Shown here: positions 10,374 to 22,558 of the stretch, in pieces
Layout: every line of letters begins with the position of its first letter
How positions within the stretch are numbered: position 1 is the stretch's first letter
Translations under genes and position numbers: made by a program
Notes under the pieces: model-generated
The model's database searches: none
Seen by the model: the letters and a program-made list of their open reading frames with translations, nothing else
Told to the model about the DNA's origin: nothing
Assembly: GCA_963678675.1 (NCBI GenBank)
Contig: OY783194.1
Coordinates: 13,467,207 to 13,531,206, forward strand
Reading direction: 5' to 3'
DNA: 64,000 bases
From: Xiphydria camelus
Lineage: Eukaryota > Arthropoda > Insecta > Hymenoptera > Xiphydriidae

Positions 10374-10502
10374 GTGTACAATGTTGTTATTTCTCAATAC
10401 TAATTAATATGTAAACCACATTTCTTTTCCCATTAATAATTAGATTTGTATGATATTATGACGATACCGTTTTTTATTTCATAGCTTACACGAACAACCT
10501 TT

Positions 10503-10892
10503 TAACCCTCGCCGTACCAAAATAATTTTAAAACTTTGGATCCCAAAACAGGGTCAATTCTGACCCTGAGCTGACTGAAAGAAACACATTTCTTTTCGAT
10601 AATAATCAATAGCGAGTCATGGCAATCATAATTAAACAAGTTTTCATAATATCATGTTTAATACTTTATTACGAAAAGACAACAATAAAGTAATTAAAAT
10701 AATATAAATAAATGTGATACATATTTCAACAAATAATTGTTTTTCAAAAATCCATTTTAGAGCCATCATTCTTATTGTAATTCATGAGAACTCACGGAAG
10801 ATTACTGAACAAAAATGACAGAGCCAAGAAATATCCTGGAAAATTTACGTTTCGGGTCCTCACTGACCGGGTTTCAGTAAGGCGAGGGTTAA
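10503..10892. mobile_element. TTAA-flanked MITE (piggyBac-like)
   Basis: The ends are TTAACCCTCGCC (10503-10514) and its exact inverse GGCGAGGGTTAA (10881-10892). The length of about 390 bp, the TTAA termini and the CCCT start fit non-autonomous piggyBac-type elements. The motif gggtcaattctgaccc is near the left end. There is no coding sequence. Confidence 0.75.
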
Positions 10893-11799
10893 TAGTCAAG
10901 AACAACGTTTTTTTTCACAGCTACAGCGACGGAATCGAAAACTCCTATTATAGGGCTGAAAAAAAAATTGACCACTAATTTTTCGTCCGGCAACCTCTAC
11001 GATTTCATTTCTTAAGTCTTTCTTAACTTAAATCATCAATCAGAATGCGATGAGCGGTTTTTGCATACGAAATGTCTCTCACCACCTGCACTATCTTTAA
11101 CTCGAACCCGCGCACCCCTCTCAAGGTGAGTGAGACTCAATGAGACAATGCCGACGATTCTCTTTGGTGGAGTGGGACTAGCACCCACAAAACTTAAACT
11201 ATAATCCCCTGGCCCTAATTCGGTGCCCTTCCTAAAGAAGGCGAGGCGTCTCGCATACGATAATACGGCCGGTAACTTCACGCGGAGTGGGAACCACCTA
11301 AAAGTAACTAAATTGCACGGTCCTATACTCTAGAGACTAAGAGACTAACACAGAAATCTCCCAAAGAACTCGCTCATGAAATGGACTGAACGAAATATAA
11401 CACGAAACATATGTAAGTGGAATTCGTCCTATGAAAACAGGACACACAACAGATACGTTGCTGGAAACTAAATATAACAGCGAATGGAAGGTCACATTTG
11501 AACCATTTGTTCTCGTAGATAAAATCGACAGTAAGTATGCATAAAATATTTTAACGGTACGATAAAATGTGAAAGCCAACTAATCACTTCTCTAATAAGA
11601 AACCACGGAGTCTCCTAAAGCAAATGAAAGGGCTTAATCGAAGAAAACGGCCGACAAGTAGATACCGGCTCTTAAGGTGGCTCGAATCGCGATTACGTAA
11701 TTAGAATCGCATCATAGAAATTGACTATGAGAGCAGTCCAGAAGGTGCTGCCTTTTTGGAGGAAAACCTGTGAAACTTATTTTTCAGGGCTGTAGTATT

Positions 11800-11800
<1 letters not shown>
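10893..11800. other. Unannotated 0.9 kb
   Basis: I see no gene, hairpin or repeat with support in this stretch. Short open frames are present but have no recognisable content. Confidence 0.5.
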
Positions 11801-11858
<58 letters not shown>

Positions 11859-11875
11859 ACACACACACACACACA
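11801..11875 (+). repeat. (AC)n/(GC)n microsatellite
   Basis: About 75 bp of AC dinucleotides contain an internal block of alternating GC. It could be polymorphic and could adopt Z-DNA, as known for such sequence. The open frames through it are artefacts. Confidence 0.95.
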
Positions 11876-12137
11876 AAATGTAAACAAGGGCTCTCAAACA
11901 TTTCATCGGGATATTTCATGATGACATGCAGAAATAGGTATATCAGAGTTCTGTGGTATTCTTATCTATGTACTAACTAGAATCTTCTATGAGTAATAAT
12001 AGTTTCATCTGTTTTTATATTTTTGGGGCCTGTCAGTATGCCCTAGGTTATGTTTTCAACTAATACGATACTGAATAGCAACAGGAAAGCTAGAGATCCC
12101 TGATAAATTTCGGCGACCAGTTCTAGCGTTTTGCCGT

Positions 12138-12631
12138 TTAACTCGTATTGGTTACACGGGGTCCAGTGCACCCCATGCTAATTAAATTTTTTTTTCTCAT
12201 AAAAACAGTCTTTCACTTTATTTTAAACGTTCAAAATCGACCTATTGATTTTACGAGTTTCATGAAAATTGATATCTTCAAATTGTAAAATAAATATACT
12301 TTTTTCACAAAGCTCGTTATGATACTGTTTTTTTTCTTAAAAGTATACTATTTTGAGAGTAAAACGCAGGAAATTTTGATGAATATTTTTGTGAAAAAAG
12401 TCAAATATCTCGACAAATTCTCTTTTCGCGTTTTTTCAACATAGCAAATTTAAAAAAGCAGAACCAAATTATTGAATTGTAAAGAGGAAGTCTTAAACTA
12501 AATTCCAGTTTAAGGTTTAAGTCGATACATCAAAAAGAACGCAAATAGCAACTGTTTTTTTCTGCGTGGGGTCCATTGGACCCCGTGTGACCACTACGTT
12601 ATTTTTAGGAGGTGTAACCACTACGGGTTAA
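12138..12631. mobile_element. TTAA-flanked MITE (piggyBac-like), second family
   Basis: The left end TTAACTCGTATTGGTTACAC and the right end (12612-12631) are imperfect inverted repeats, with TTAA at both termini. Subterminal ggggtcca(g/t)tg(c/g)acccc phrases occur at both ends (about 12158 and 12570). Length is 494 bp, with no coding sequence. Confidence 0.75.
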
Positions 12632-12677
12632 ATGAAAGCAAACATGACGATTAAATGAAGTTTTTCATATATCAGGT

Positions 12678-12867
12678 GACCATAGCTACTGCGCTATCTA
12701 CTTTTATTTTCGTATTATTATAGAAATCGCAAAATCACAGGAAATTACTGTTTGCAGACATGCATATGCAGCGATCATATTTACAGTTGTCTGGTAATAT
12801 AATTTCACGATTTTACGATTTCCGCGATAATATGAAAATAAAAGTAGATAGCGCACTAGCTATGGTC
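12678..12867. mobile_element. Short foldback MITE
   Basis: The sequence gaccatagctactgcgctat is inverted at 12848-12867. Pairing of about 45-65 bp continues through cttttattttc on each side. Confidence 0.7.
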
Positions 12868-15640
12868 GTTTTCTACAAGAAATACTTAATTCCATCATTT
12901 TCGCTTTTATTTAGACAGCAAAACGCTAGAACTTTTCTAGTACTTTTCATGTATTTTATTTTATAATTCCTAGGAATCTTTTGGTCTTTATCGAAACTCG
13001 AGCCACCTTAACACGACGAAAGGAAACGAGAAAAGAGAGAGAGTTCAAGGTCGTACAAAATTTAGACAGCCTACCGGTTGCAAAAAGGCACGTGGGCGAA
13101 TTCTGTGAGGATCGCGATCGTAACGAATGCGAGCCCTTGCTCACCACTCTACGAGTTCTGGCCAAATTACCAAATTAGCTAACAACAAGGCCTAGTCAAA
13201 TACGTAGCGTTGACACTTCTTTCGCGACAGCGCGCGCTTTTTCAAATGCCAGTCGGTGCTACGAAGCAACAGCGGAGTCTGGTACGGTGGTCTCCCGTCG
13301 ATTTCCAAGATCTCATGATGAATCCTTTTCCTTTCTCTTCCAGGTATGTTGGTCTCCCGCAATCCTATTGTCAATTCAGCCATGGAGATTGCACTTAAAT
13401 AGGTCATTCGTCGCTCGTAGAATAATGAAAATAAAAAATGAAGATTTCTCCCAAACGTAGCCATCATAGCCGATGGTGATATTGTACAGAAAGAAACAGA
13501 AGAGACGTGAGAGCAAATAAAATTCGAGGATAAATCTCTAACTTGATTTCACGGAGTTCAAACTTAAACTAGTGTTCCTTTGTTAAAGACAGAATACGCC
13601 GAGGAGAAGCAGCAAATGAACAGAACACGACGTTACAATATGTACAATAATATAGCTACTGATTTATATTAACTTCTTAAGGCAGTATACAGAATTATTT
13701 AAAATCAGAAATATACGAGTTAATCCGCTCAGGAGATTCGTGTGAGGTATACTTAATTTTGCCGATATTTTTCTCGTTGACAAATGGCAAGGTTATAATG
13801 ACTGATGAAATAATTGTTGGTCAACTTGAAGGTCAGTTAATCGCTACTTATGCCATCATGTAGTGACCTTCTGCAATTTGTCGATGAGATAAGTATTGGT
13901 AAAATTGTTAATATAAAAATATACTCTGTATGAATCTCTTGAATGAAACACCCTATATAACATAGACAATATAAGTGTCAGAACTAATACCCACCAATTG
14001 GAAAACATAAGTTATAGGGTAAATAAATTAAAACGTCCGCTCTTTCGCGCAGTGTAATTGAAGGATCATAGCATATTTACCATTTCTATAATTTCGTGCT
14101 TGTTAACTTCTGTATCTTCTAAATAACAGAATCATAATGTAATAATTTGTAATATTATAATAATCGGATGCCAAATATTCACTAATTTGTTCAAGCGTGG
14201 ACCCGCCAAGTACTATTTTGAACATTGGTGACCTGTTTTGATATAGTCATTTGTTATTTCGATCTCGGTCACTTTTGTTAGATTTGATTTTATGAAGTAA
14301 GTTACAAGACAGGTGATAAGATATTTGAAGGATTAGTCGAAGTTTTCACGCGCTTTTGTGCGTCTCTTTATATCACCCACCCTGAAAAATACTAGATACA
14401 GGTCGGCACTACATTCGGATACCTACCAAATACTTATTTTTTAAAATGAAATATTTCTTCTGGAGAAAGGAAAAACATAGCATGCAATTATCGTTGGAGT
14501 TTTTCTAGAGATTTTTAACGTTTTTCTTTAAGTGGTTATATTTTATTGAAAGGAAATTATATTCTAATTTGCAGAAACTTTGTAGCAGGAGTCCTGCAAT
14601 TTCAACTATATCGCTCCTTATGCCAAGCTGCAGGTCAAAGATTTGCAAACGACTCTCGAAGACCGCTACATAGATGTGACTTCTACAGGAGTCCTGAAGC
14701 TGGTAAAATACTCGGGTAAGTAAAAAAATCGCTCTGTATTTTCAAACTATCTACTGTACTTGGCGCGATACTCTACCGAGGCTCCTAACTGCACAATATT
14801 CAACGATGGACGTTTTTATGACCATTTAAAAACTTTTGGACTCGATAGTCCAATATTTAGAATAGTTTTTGATACTATCCAGCTAGCAAAGTAGTTCTAT
14901 AAATTTAGAGCAATAGGAGTTTTATATTCTGTTAATGTTATATAGTTGTATCTAGAGCACTGAATTGTTACATTAATGTGGCACGTGAGAATATTTTGCC
15001 TTCAGGAACTGAATTGTTTTTTAAATTTGTTGCAAGAATGTTGTTAAAGCATAACTTATAGAGCATTTATAAGATAACTGCTAATGTAGCCCTATTAGAG
15101 TGTACAGTAACACAATTTTACAGCAACGGTGCTTATAAAATCAAATTACTGTAAAACCGATGCAAAATAGTGCCTTATAGAATTATACCATCTCCTGTGA
15201 CACTCTTATAAAATTATTCCGTAATGTCGCTTATACTTTCTTTATAGAAGTATTGTGTAAGGGGTTGCTATAAGTTACAATTTTGCTGCGGAGAACAAAT
15301 TACAAATATGGAAGTTGCTATCGAACTTAAGAGAAAAAGCTCTATAAGGCAGTTATAGAGAATAATAATATACTTGTTATAAAATTATTATAGAGTAAAT
15401 AAGTATTAATACAAGCCTTTTTGTTCCATAAAAAAAAAGGCGCTATAGAACTACCATACCATAACCACATTTTATATGATGCCATGTTTTAAGAGTTTAT
15501 TATGTTGTGTTCGGTGTACGAGTTTTGTGCAATTGCAATAAATAGGTGAAATGATATCAATAGTATGGATTATGTTTACTTTTTGACTATTTTATATACA
15601 GTTGGTTTCTAAATTCACCCAATTTAGAAAACATTTTTTT
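12868..15640. other. Unannotated 2.8 kb
   Basis: No convincing gene is visible. The segment 14198-14292 resembles 29124-29223 (shared gatctc(g/a)gtcacttttgtta), so it includes a piece of a dispersed repeat. The motif TTAAGGTGGCTCGA at 11675 is inverted at about 13001, bracketing the MITEs. The rest shows nothing I can support. Confidence 0.45.
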
Positions 15641-15720
15641 TATTACTAGGGGGCTCCGCCCCCTACTCGTTTCGCTCGTCAACCCCCGGGGGGCTATCGC
15701 CCCTGCGCCGCTATCGTGGA
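15640..15720. other. GC-rich block with gggggctccgccccct
   Basis: A compact GC-rich island in AT-rich surroundings includes the palindrome GGGGGCTCCGCCCCC and ccccgggggg. It looks like the end of a repeat element, but I cannot assign the family. Confidence 0.4.
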
Positions 15721-15774
15721 GCTCCCCCAAGCTTTTGCAGCAGCATCATATCGTTGCTCTCTTCTCCGTTCAAT

Positions 15775-16190
15775 ACGTCGTCGCCGTCCTCATCGTCCTC
15801 GTCGTCGCCGTCCTCGTCGCCGTAATCGCCGTCCTCGTAGTCGCCGTCCTCATCGTCGCCGTCCTTGTCGTCACCGTCCTCGTCGTCGCCGTCCTCGTCG
15901 TCGCCGCCCTCGTCGTCGCCATCCTCGTCCTCGTCGTCGCCATCCTCGTCCTCGTCGTCGCCATCCTCGTCCTCGTCGTCGCCATCCTCGTCCTCGTCGT
16001 CGCCGTCCTCGTCGTCGCCGTCCTCGTCGTCGCCGTCCTCGTCGTCGCCGTCCTCGTCGTCGCCGTCCTCGTCGTCGCCGTCCTCATCGTCGCCGTCCTC
16101 GTAGTCGCCGTCCTCATAGTCGCCGTCCTCGTCGTCGCCGTCCTCATCGTCGTCGTCCTCGTCCTCCTCCTCCTCCTCCTCCTCCAACAA
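15775..16190 (-). repeat. Trinucleotide-based minisatellite (acidic or arginine-rich if translated)
   Basis: The tandem array has 9- to 15-bp units built from GTC/CTC/GCC on the plus strand (gtcgccgtcctcgtc). Every frame is open because the units are multiples of three. On the minus strand this gives a 214-codon frame of repeated DGDDED. There is no recognisable domain on either side. I call it a minisatellite. An acidic protein tail cannot be excluded. Confidence 0.85.
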
Positions 16191-16589
16191 CTTTCCGTGC
16201 TTCGCGCATCCGGTTCGAAGTCGCCGGGGTTTTTGGCGACACATTAATTCGAAAACTATTTTATATAATAGAGAGAAATTTCCAGCATCACATAGGAAAT
16301 ATAAAGTAAACTGAGGGCGGGTCAAAAAATTACTAGTATGTACTATATATTTCACGATAAAGCTTTTTCCGCATTGAAATTTACTGCTCCCTGATGGACT
16401 CTATACAAACCAACTAAGCAATTCGTAATGATGTGAGTACTCTTATGCAGGTTGATTAGGACCATCTTGGTTCTTGGTCTATCCATATTATTTCTGACAT
16501 GTGCAGCGTTGTGATGCGATACAGAAACATTTTGTTTTTAAAAGACACAATTAAACGATTTTAAAGTTCTCTAAATAGAACACCATGCA

Positions 16590-16712
16590 CACAGGAGCGT
16601 TCAGCAGATGAGGACTCAAGGACACCGACCAATCAACGAAGTTAAGCAGCAAAAAGTGCGGACAGTAGTTGGATGGGTGACCGCTCGCGATGAAAAGATT
16701 ATAAGCTACTAC
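16590..16712 (+). pseudogene. 5S-rRNA-derived retroposon, copy 1
   Basis: The core gaagttaagcagc followed by gttggatgggtgaccgct matches the box A region and box C (ggatgggtgacc) of eukaryotic 5S rRNA. The 5' half carries a short block not in canonical 5S. Imperfect direct repeats atagaacaccatgca (16575-16589) and atagaacacccatgca (16713-16728) flank it and look like a target duplication. It is therefore a retroposed copy or SINE rather than a functional gene. Confidence 0.75.
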
Positions 16713-17158
16713 TATAGAACACCCATGCAGCACAACAATAATTATATAACGAAGCAATATGCGGTGCTAAAGAATAATTGTATAAGAGTTCTTTTTTTGT
16801 TTTATATCAGAATTCTAAGACAACATTTTAGAGAGATGATGATGATGATGATGTTGTTTATTATTCAAAGTAGAGCAAATAATATGTGCTCTTGGTAGAG
16901 CTCAGTGTACAAGCATGAGTAAGTCCTATAAATACTAAATACTAAGCTATGCTAATTACTAAATACTAAAAAGAAAAAAATGCTAATAATAGTTGGGCAT
17001 AAGATACGATTCAATTTAAGCAAGAGCATGTGAGGTAAAGCAGGTTAAAATAATAGTGTAGATTGAAATTAAATGTAAATAGGAGTAAGCTTAAGCGCGT
17101 ATATAAATTAATGCTAGCGAGATTATGTTTGCCGCGGGCAGTGAATTTAGTCAAGTAG

Positions 17159-19955
17159 TCAAGTAGAGTTTTCCGAGTTGAATAGCCACTGTTTGGTTCT
17201 TGCTTTAAAAGCGCCGAGTGTGGAGACTTCAATAATGTCCGGTGGTAAGGAGTTCCATAAGTATGGAGCAGATACCGCGAAGGACGACTTAAAGGCCTCA
17301 GTCCTATGCATGGGTATGGTGAGGGAGCGATGATGTCCAGTCCGACTTGAGGATCGATGTGAGCTGTATGATAGTAGTTCAGAAAGGAACAGTGGCCGAT
17401 TTGTAGAGATAGTATTATAAGTAAGCGTGGCGAGGAACAATTTCCTTCGAGACTCGATAGTAAGCCAACCAAGTTCACGGCGGTATTGACTAATGTGGGT
17501 ATCGCGCGGTAATCCAAAAATATAGCGAATCCCTTTATTAACTAGTCGTTGGAGCTTGAGATTGAGAACAGTTCCAGCACCATTTAGAGCAACCGTACAG
17601 TAGTCTAAGTGAGGTAAGATTAAAGCGCTGACCAATATTTTCCGAAGGCTGAAGTTGGTGTAAGGTCGGAGTCGATGCAGTTGATAGTAGGATCGATTGA
17701 TTTTTGCAGTGACAAAGCGGACATGTTCTTTAAAGTTGAGTTTGGAGTCGATAATCAATCCTAGATTCCTCACCGAGTTGACGAGCGGGATATTAATACC
17801 ATTGGATCCAAGTGGTGGAAGACTGCCGGAATTGATGGAGTTGATGTAACGCTCATTGCCAAGGATGATCGCTTTAGTCTTGCCAAGATTGAGTTTGAGA
17901 AGGTTGTTGTGAGCCCAGCGGTCAATACGGAGTATATCTTCGTTGAGTTTGGCTATACATGAGTTTAGTTCGTGAGGAGGACAATTCAGATAGATTTGCA
18001 GATCATCGGCGTATAGCAGGCGTTTAGCGTTTATGATGCTGCTCCCTATATCGTTGATAAATAACGAGAATAAGAGCGGCCCCAGCACTGAACCTTGAGG
18101 GTCTCCAGCATTAGTATGCTGCCAACTAGTGAGAGCGCTATCGGATATTTTGATGGCTTGAGATCTGCCCTGGAGATAAGACATGAACCACTCAATAGTC
18201 CGCTGGGCAAAGCCCACTCGTTGGAGTTTGAGGGCCAGTATGCTGTGCGATACAGTATCGAAGGCCTTTGAAAAGTCGAACAGCACTAAAACAGTGATCT
18301 GACGACGTTCCATATTGTGCCTGATATCGTTTATAAGTTTTACAAGAGCTGACTGAGTGCTGTGCCCTGACCGAAAACCACATTGGTATGGATCGAGGAG
18401 TGTGTTTTGGTTCAAGTAGGTGACTACTTGGTTGTAGATAACCTTTTCAAATATCTTGCTAAGTGTGGGTAGTAGAGAGATAGGACGGTAGTCGTTCACG
18501 GTGGACGGCACAGGGATTTTATTGATAGGCATTATAACCGCTTTTTTCCAGGCGGAGGGGAAGCAACAGTCGCGAATTGATTTATTAAATATCGCCAGAC
18601 AAACGACGGTGAGGATATGGCGTAGACTGCGTATTAGTTTGAGGTTTACCCCGTCTGCGCCCTGAGCATTGGAATGAGAGCAGTCTATAGCTTTTTCAAT
18701 CTCGAGTTCGCAGACGGAAGTTAATTCCAGCGGCGGATTCTTTAGAGGTACGGTTGGCAGGTCACGTATAGCGGTTTCTGAATTAGGTTCAGTTGTGATT
18801 GTCGATATTTTGGCAAAGGAAAGATTCAATGTTTCGGCCGGGACTGCAAGGGGAGGAGTGCTCGCTGACTTAATGAGCCCGAGTTTACGTAGTTCTTGCC
18901 ATGTATCAGTCATGGAGAGACCCTGGAGGCGAGATTGGTAGTAGTTTATCCTGGCATCAGCTAGTTCAGTGAGCCATTGCTTGCGTTTTAGCCTGTATTC
19001 AACCAAATCCTTTTTCCTTCTGTTTCTTCTCCAGCGCCTGTAGACAGTTCGAGTGACTTTTTCGGCATTTTTCAGCTCGGGTGTCACCCATTGAGCATGA
19101 GAGGTAGAGTTAACCCTAGTTTTAGTGATGGGCGCGACGCGATCGATTACAGGCAAAAATCGTTGGTAGAAGTTATCAAGTGCAGTATCTGTAGAGGGCG
19201 CCCGATCCACCACCAATGTCCAGTCGATGGAATTAAGTTCTTCTTCAGCCTCCTGAATGTGGTTTAGTTTACGAGTAGAGATGAACTTAGTCTCAGGAAG
19301 AAGTCGATGAGTCTCAATCGCAACGTGAATTAGATGATGACCTGCTCCCAATGGCACATCAGATTTTCCGTATGACAAGACCTTATCGGATTCGTCAACA
19401 AGACAAAGATCTAGCCAAGTTGAAGAGGTTTCCGTGACGTGCGTAAAACCATGATTGACCAGAGTAAGGGAGTTGTCTCGCAGCAGTGACCTGATATATT
19501 GTGCATCGAAGTTATTGGACAGCTGATCAGCGTTGAAATCCCCGAGGATTATTTTGTGGCTGTAACCCTCCATAGCATCGGCGATAATGAGTCCAAGGTC
19601 TCGTGGGGAGGTGAATGGTGCATGGGGCGGACGGTAGACAACTGCTGCAAACACAGATTCCATATGAGACCCGCTGACTTCACAGCATAGATACTCAGGA
19701 GTACCGGGTTTGCCTGTCCACGTCGCGTCAGACATGGAGATAACCTTGACCGACAGTGACTCATGGATGTAAAGTCCGACTCCACCTCCGTTAACATTTC
19801 TATCATTGCGTATGAAATTGAACCCAGAGATGGCTACGGTAGAGGACGGGATTTTTCCAGCAAGCCAGGTTTCCGTGACAGCAATCAGCTGGTACTGGGG
19901 GTTGTTGTCGAGATGGTACTTCAGTATATCAAGATGCGAACGGAGAGAGTTGACG
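17159..19955 (-). CDS. LINE ORF2: APE endonuclease and reverse transcriptase (main part)
   Basis: This gene reverse-transcribes the element RNA at a nicked target. From the methionine at 19735 the frame is 858 residues. Upstream it stays open to the TTAA insertion point at 19955 and includes the endonuclease N-terminus (NVNSLRSHLD, then AVTETWL). Visible motifs, numbered from that methionine, are GDFNAD (about 65), FDFSKAFDTV (about 485), GDPQGSVLGP (about 543), YADD (575-578), and a C-terminal WNSLPPD. The usual SDH endonuclease phrase reads GAGHHLI here. The frame is intact to TGA at 17159. Only the inserted transposon separates it from its first 25 codons at 22812-22888. Confidence 0.9.
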
Positions 19956-20572
19956 TTAAGGGGTTACACTACCCAGGCGCGTCGAAAAAATAAGCTTTCT
20001 TTGTGAATTTTTTTCTCGGGTTCTAGGTGATGGATCAAAACAAAAATTTAGGACATTATTACACATATATTAAAGTTCTCAAAAATATTTTTTATTTATA
20101 TATGTATAACAAAATGGCGTCGTGGCAGTATGAGAAACACAAAACAAAATTTTTGTACGAGAAAAACGGTGTACACCGTAGCAGTCCTGGTGTGCCATCT
20201 GGAACAAAAAAACAATTTTTTTCTTAATTTACAATAGTTTTTCCATGGAAGTACCGAGGATTTTAAATTTTGTTTGAAAATTCACAAAGTTGTATGAGTT
20301 TAAATTTTGTTTTTCATTTCTTGGCGAAAAATCGACCTTAAATTGTTAACTGCAAACGTAATAATTTATCAATCATAAAAGCCGTGTGTACTTCCACGGA
20401 AAATCTATCTAAGAAGTTGCAGTTAAAATTTCAAGTCAATCAGACAAAAATTGAGCGAGATACGGTGTACACCGATTTGAAAAACATAGTTTCGAGAAAA
20501 ACGCGTTTAAAGTTTGAAAACGTATTTGTGATATGAAATTTTTTAAATATGGGCTTGCTGATTTTTTTACCT

Positions 20573-22312
20573 TTACTCTGCTATCCCAGCTCCATATAGC
20601 TGCCCTTCTACATTCGAATTTAGCTCGTCAGTCTCCTTCCTGAGTGCCGTAAGATCCTTCCGAGCGCTTTTTCGGTGGATCGACGATGAGCGGTTGGCGG
20701 CTCGAACACGATGTTGGTCGATTTTCATTGCATAATTATGCAGCTCGGGACTAATCTTCAAATCGAGGGTTGATACTACATCTAACAGTGATGAAAAGCC
20801 GCCATTATATGTTATGACGGCTACGTTGGTTGCAATATCAACTACTGCTTTACCGCTAGATATCACTTTCGGCGCAATCGACCAAACGACAGAGTTCAAA
20901 CTTTCGTTTGCATTTTGCGTAAATCCTCCTAGGCAACGGGAGAGGAGTTCTTCTCTTGTTAAATCTTCGTAGATTTTTTGTACAGCATTGAAAACCAAGA
21001 GGGGCATAGCTGGCTTGTGATTGTACATCTCGAGAGTTTGCGAGGCTTTCGCTCTTTGCCAAGAGCACCAAGAATCGGCTCCTGCGGGGCATCTATCGTG
21101 CTGAGGTTTTTCGTCAGTTGAAATTTTGTGATACAATGTAGCGTATATTTCCTTGCGCATATTCTCTACTGAATCAGTATTTCGACGTATAGCCAGTCCG
21201 TAGTACACACTCAATTCGTCTATCAATTTTCCAGTTAATTTTCCTCGTCCTCCAAGATTTTTCACTTCTTTTTTCAAATTGCGTAGTCTTGTTCCAAGCC
21301 TTTTTTGTACATGACCTATACATTCTTTTTTTATGACGGGAAAATCACCATACGGCTTAGCATCTTGAATACTCTTATGCGTTTTGCTGTCGCCATCTCC
21401 GATGTAGTACGCATACCGAACATTGTACAAAGACTCGGAACGAGAGAACATTTCCACCATAGCGTCGGGCTCCATTTTTCCTGCACTCCCATTGTGATTT
21501 GCATTACAGTACTCTTCGTGTAAAGCGTGCCATTCTTCATACACGGTAGTGTCTTTCTTTTTTTCCCAGTGCTCACACTCCTTGCAATATTTTGACTTCA
21601 CGCAAATATCAATTACTTTTCCGGAGTACCATCCGATTAAACTTGCGAATCCGTACAGTGAACTGAAGCCACGTTTTCTCCAGGAGCCGTCCCCTGACAC
21701 TGTCAAACCCTCAAGCTGTCCTTTTTCTATACAAATCTGTTTTTCCTCCTCAGCAGCTTTTTGTAGACATTTAGATTTGACAGCGTCCGTAGCAGTTACA
21801 ATGCTCTTTACAATTGCATCGTACGATTTTTGAAACACTGGTTTCGGGAAACACATAAACGCACAGAATTTAGTCATTCCTTGTCTTCCGATACCAAGTA
21901 GTCTCATAGCAAAAGTAGAACGTCTATTAATATCGTAAGCATGACCATTAATTAATGGACTGCTGTCAATTGAAGTACTTCCGCACTTTTGACACGACAC
22001 AACGAGCTTGAATCCAAGGCCACGTACGCATGATTCCGAAAAAGTAACACTGCCTCCGCACTGACACTTTAAAATTTGTGACAGCATCCCAAAAACAGTA
22101 ACAAAGTTCAATATCTTGTATCCGAACATTGCGTCGATTTCGAATTCATATTCATGGGTTATTTTCAATTTTTTTGCAAGTCTCGAAACTCCCTTGGTGT
22201 CACTCTCGAAGCTGTGGCGGTTGGGCGGTTTTCTGTTAGAAATTCTGCTCCGACTGGCCCGAGATGGTGTTGTTCTATTTCCTTTCTTTCTGTTATACAC
22301 TTTTTCACTCAT
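20573..22312 (-). CDS. Mutator-like/Kolobok transposase, apparently intact
   Basis: I place the start at 22312 (MSEKVYNRKK, preceded by AACAAA), giving 579 residues. An in-frame ATG 75 bases upstream adds a hydrophobic stretch and seems less likely. Features in order: basic N-terminus (1-50); a CxC...CxxC cysteine cluster (about 85-115, KCQCGG and CQKCGS); catalytic candidates D in SGDGSW (about 206) and D in GDGDSKT (about 306); CxxH in KECIGHVQKRLG (about 331); E in NANESLNS (about 470). The D-D-[C(2)H]-E arrangement is that of the MULE/Kolobok/hAT/P-type catalytic core. The full length and absence of stops suggest recent activity. Confidence 0.85.
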   Translation of the reverse strand: MSEKVYNRKKGNRTTPSRASRSRISNRKPPNRHSFESDTKGVSRLAKKLKITHEYEFEIDAMFGYKILNFVTVFGMLSQILKCQCGGSVTFSESCVRGLGFKLVVSCQKCGSTSIDSSPLINGHAYDINRRSTFAMRLLGIGRQGMTKFCAFMCFPKPVFQKSYDAIVKSIVTATDAVKSKCLQKAAEEEKQICIEKGQLEGLTVSGDGSWRKRGFSSLYGFASLIGWYSGKVIDICVKSKYCKECEHWEKKKDTTVYEEWHALHEEYCNANHNGSAGKMEPDAMVEMFSRSESLYNVRYAYYIGDGDSKTHKSIQDAKPYGDFPVIKKECIGHVQKRLGTRLRNLKKEVKNLGGRGKLTGKLIDELSVYYGLAIRRNTDSVENMRKEIYATLYHKISTDEKPQHDRCPAGADSWCSWQRAKASQTLEMYNHKPAMPLLVFNAVQKIYEDLTREELLSRCLGGFTQNANESLNSVVWSIAPKVISSGKAVVDIATNVAVITYNGGFSSLLDVVSTLDLKISPELHNYAMKIDQHRVRAANRSSSIHRKSARKDLTALRKETDELNSNVEGQLYGAGIAE

Positions 22313-22445
22313 TTTGTTAAATAAAGCACTGAAAAACAACGCATAAACTAAATAAAATGAGCGCGTACGTCGGACGTCGACGCGCAAATGATGCTCGTTG
22401 CGACGTGTTTACTAACGGTAACCGACGACCAGATCTAACGGTTTT

Positions 22446-22558
22446 TCTGGCATCCTACGACATTTCCGATATTTATTACGTCATCTATATATTTTTTGAA
22501 TTTCTGGCATCCTACGACATTTCCGATATTTATTACGTCATCTATATATTTTTCGAAT
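22446..22558. repeat. Tandem duplication of ~56 bp upstream of the transposase
   Basis: Two nearly identical copies of a unit starting ctggcatcctacgacatttc lie head to tail. They differ at one position near the end of the unit. They lie ~140 bp upstream of the transposase ATG, in its 5' UTR or promoter. Confidence 0.9.

Noticed and set aside
11725..11980. ORFs through the (AC)n tract
   Set aside because: Dinucleotide repeats give open frames by chance.
15711..16355. Acidic DGDDED protein on the minus strand
   Set aside because: All frames through the array are open because the unit length is a multiple of three; there is no unique sequence with protein character on either side.
16590..16712. 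Functional 5S rRNA gene
   Set aside because: The 5' half is diverged, the terminal stem does not pair and flanking direct repeats point to retroposition.
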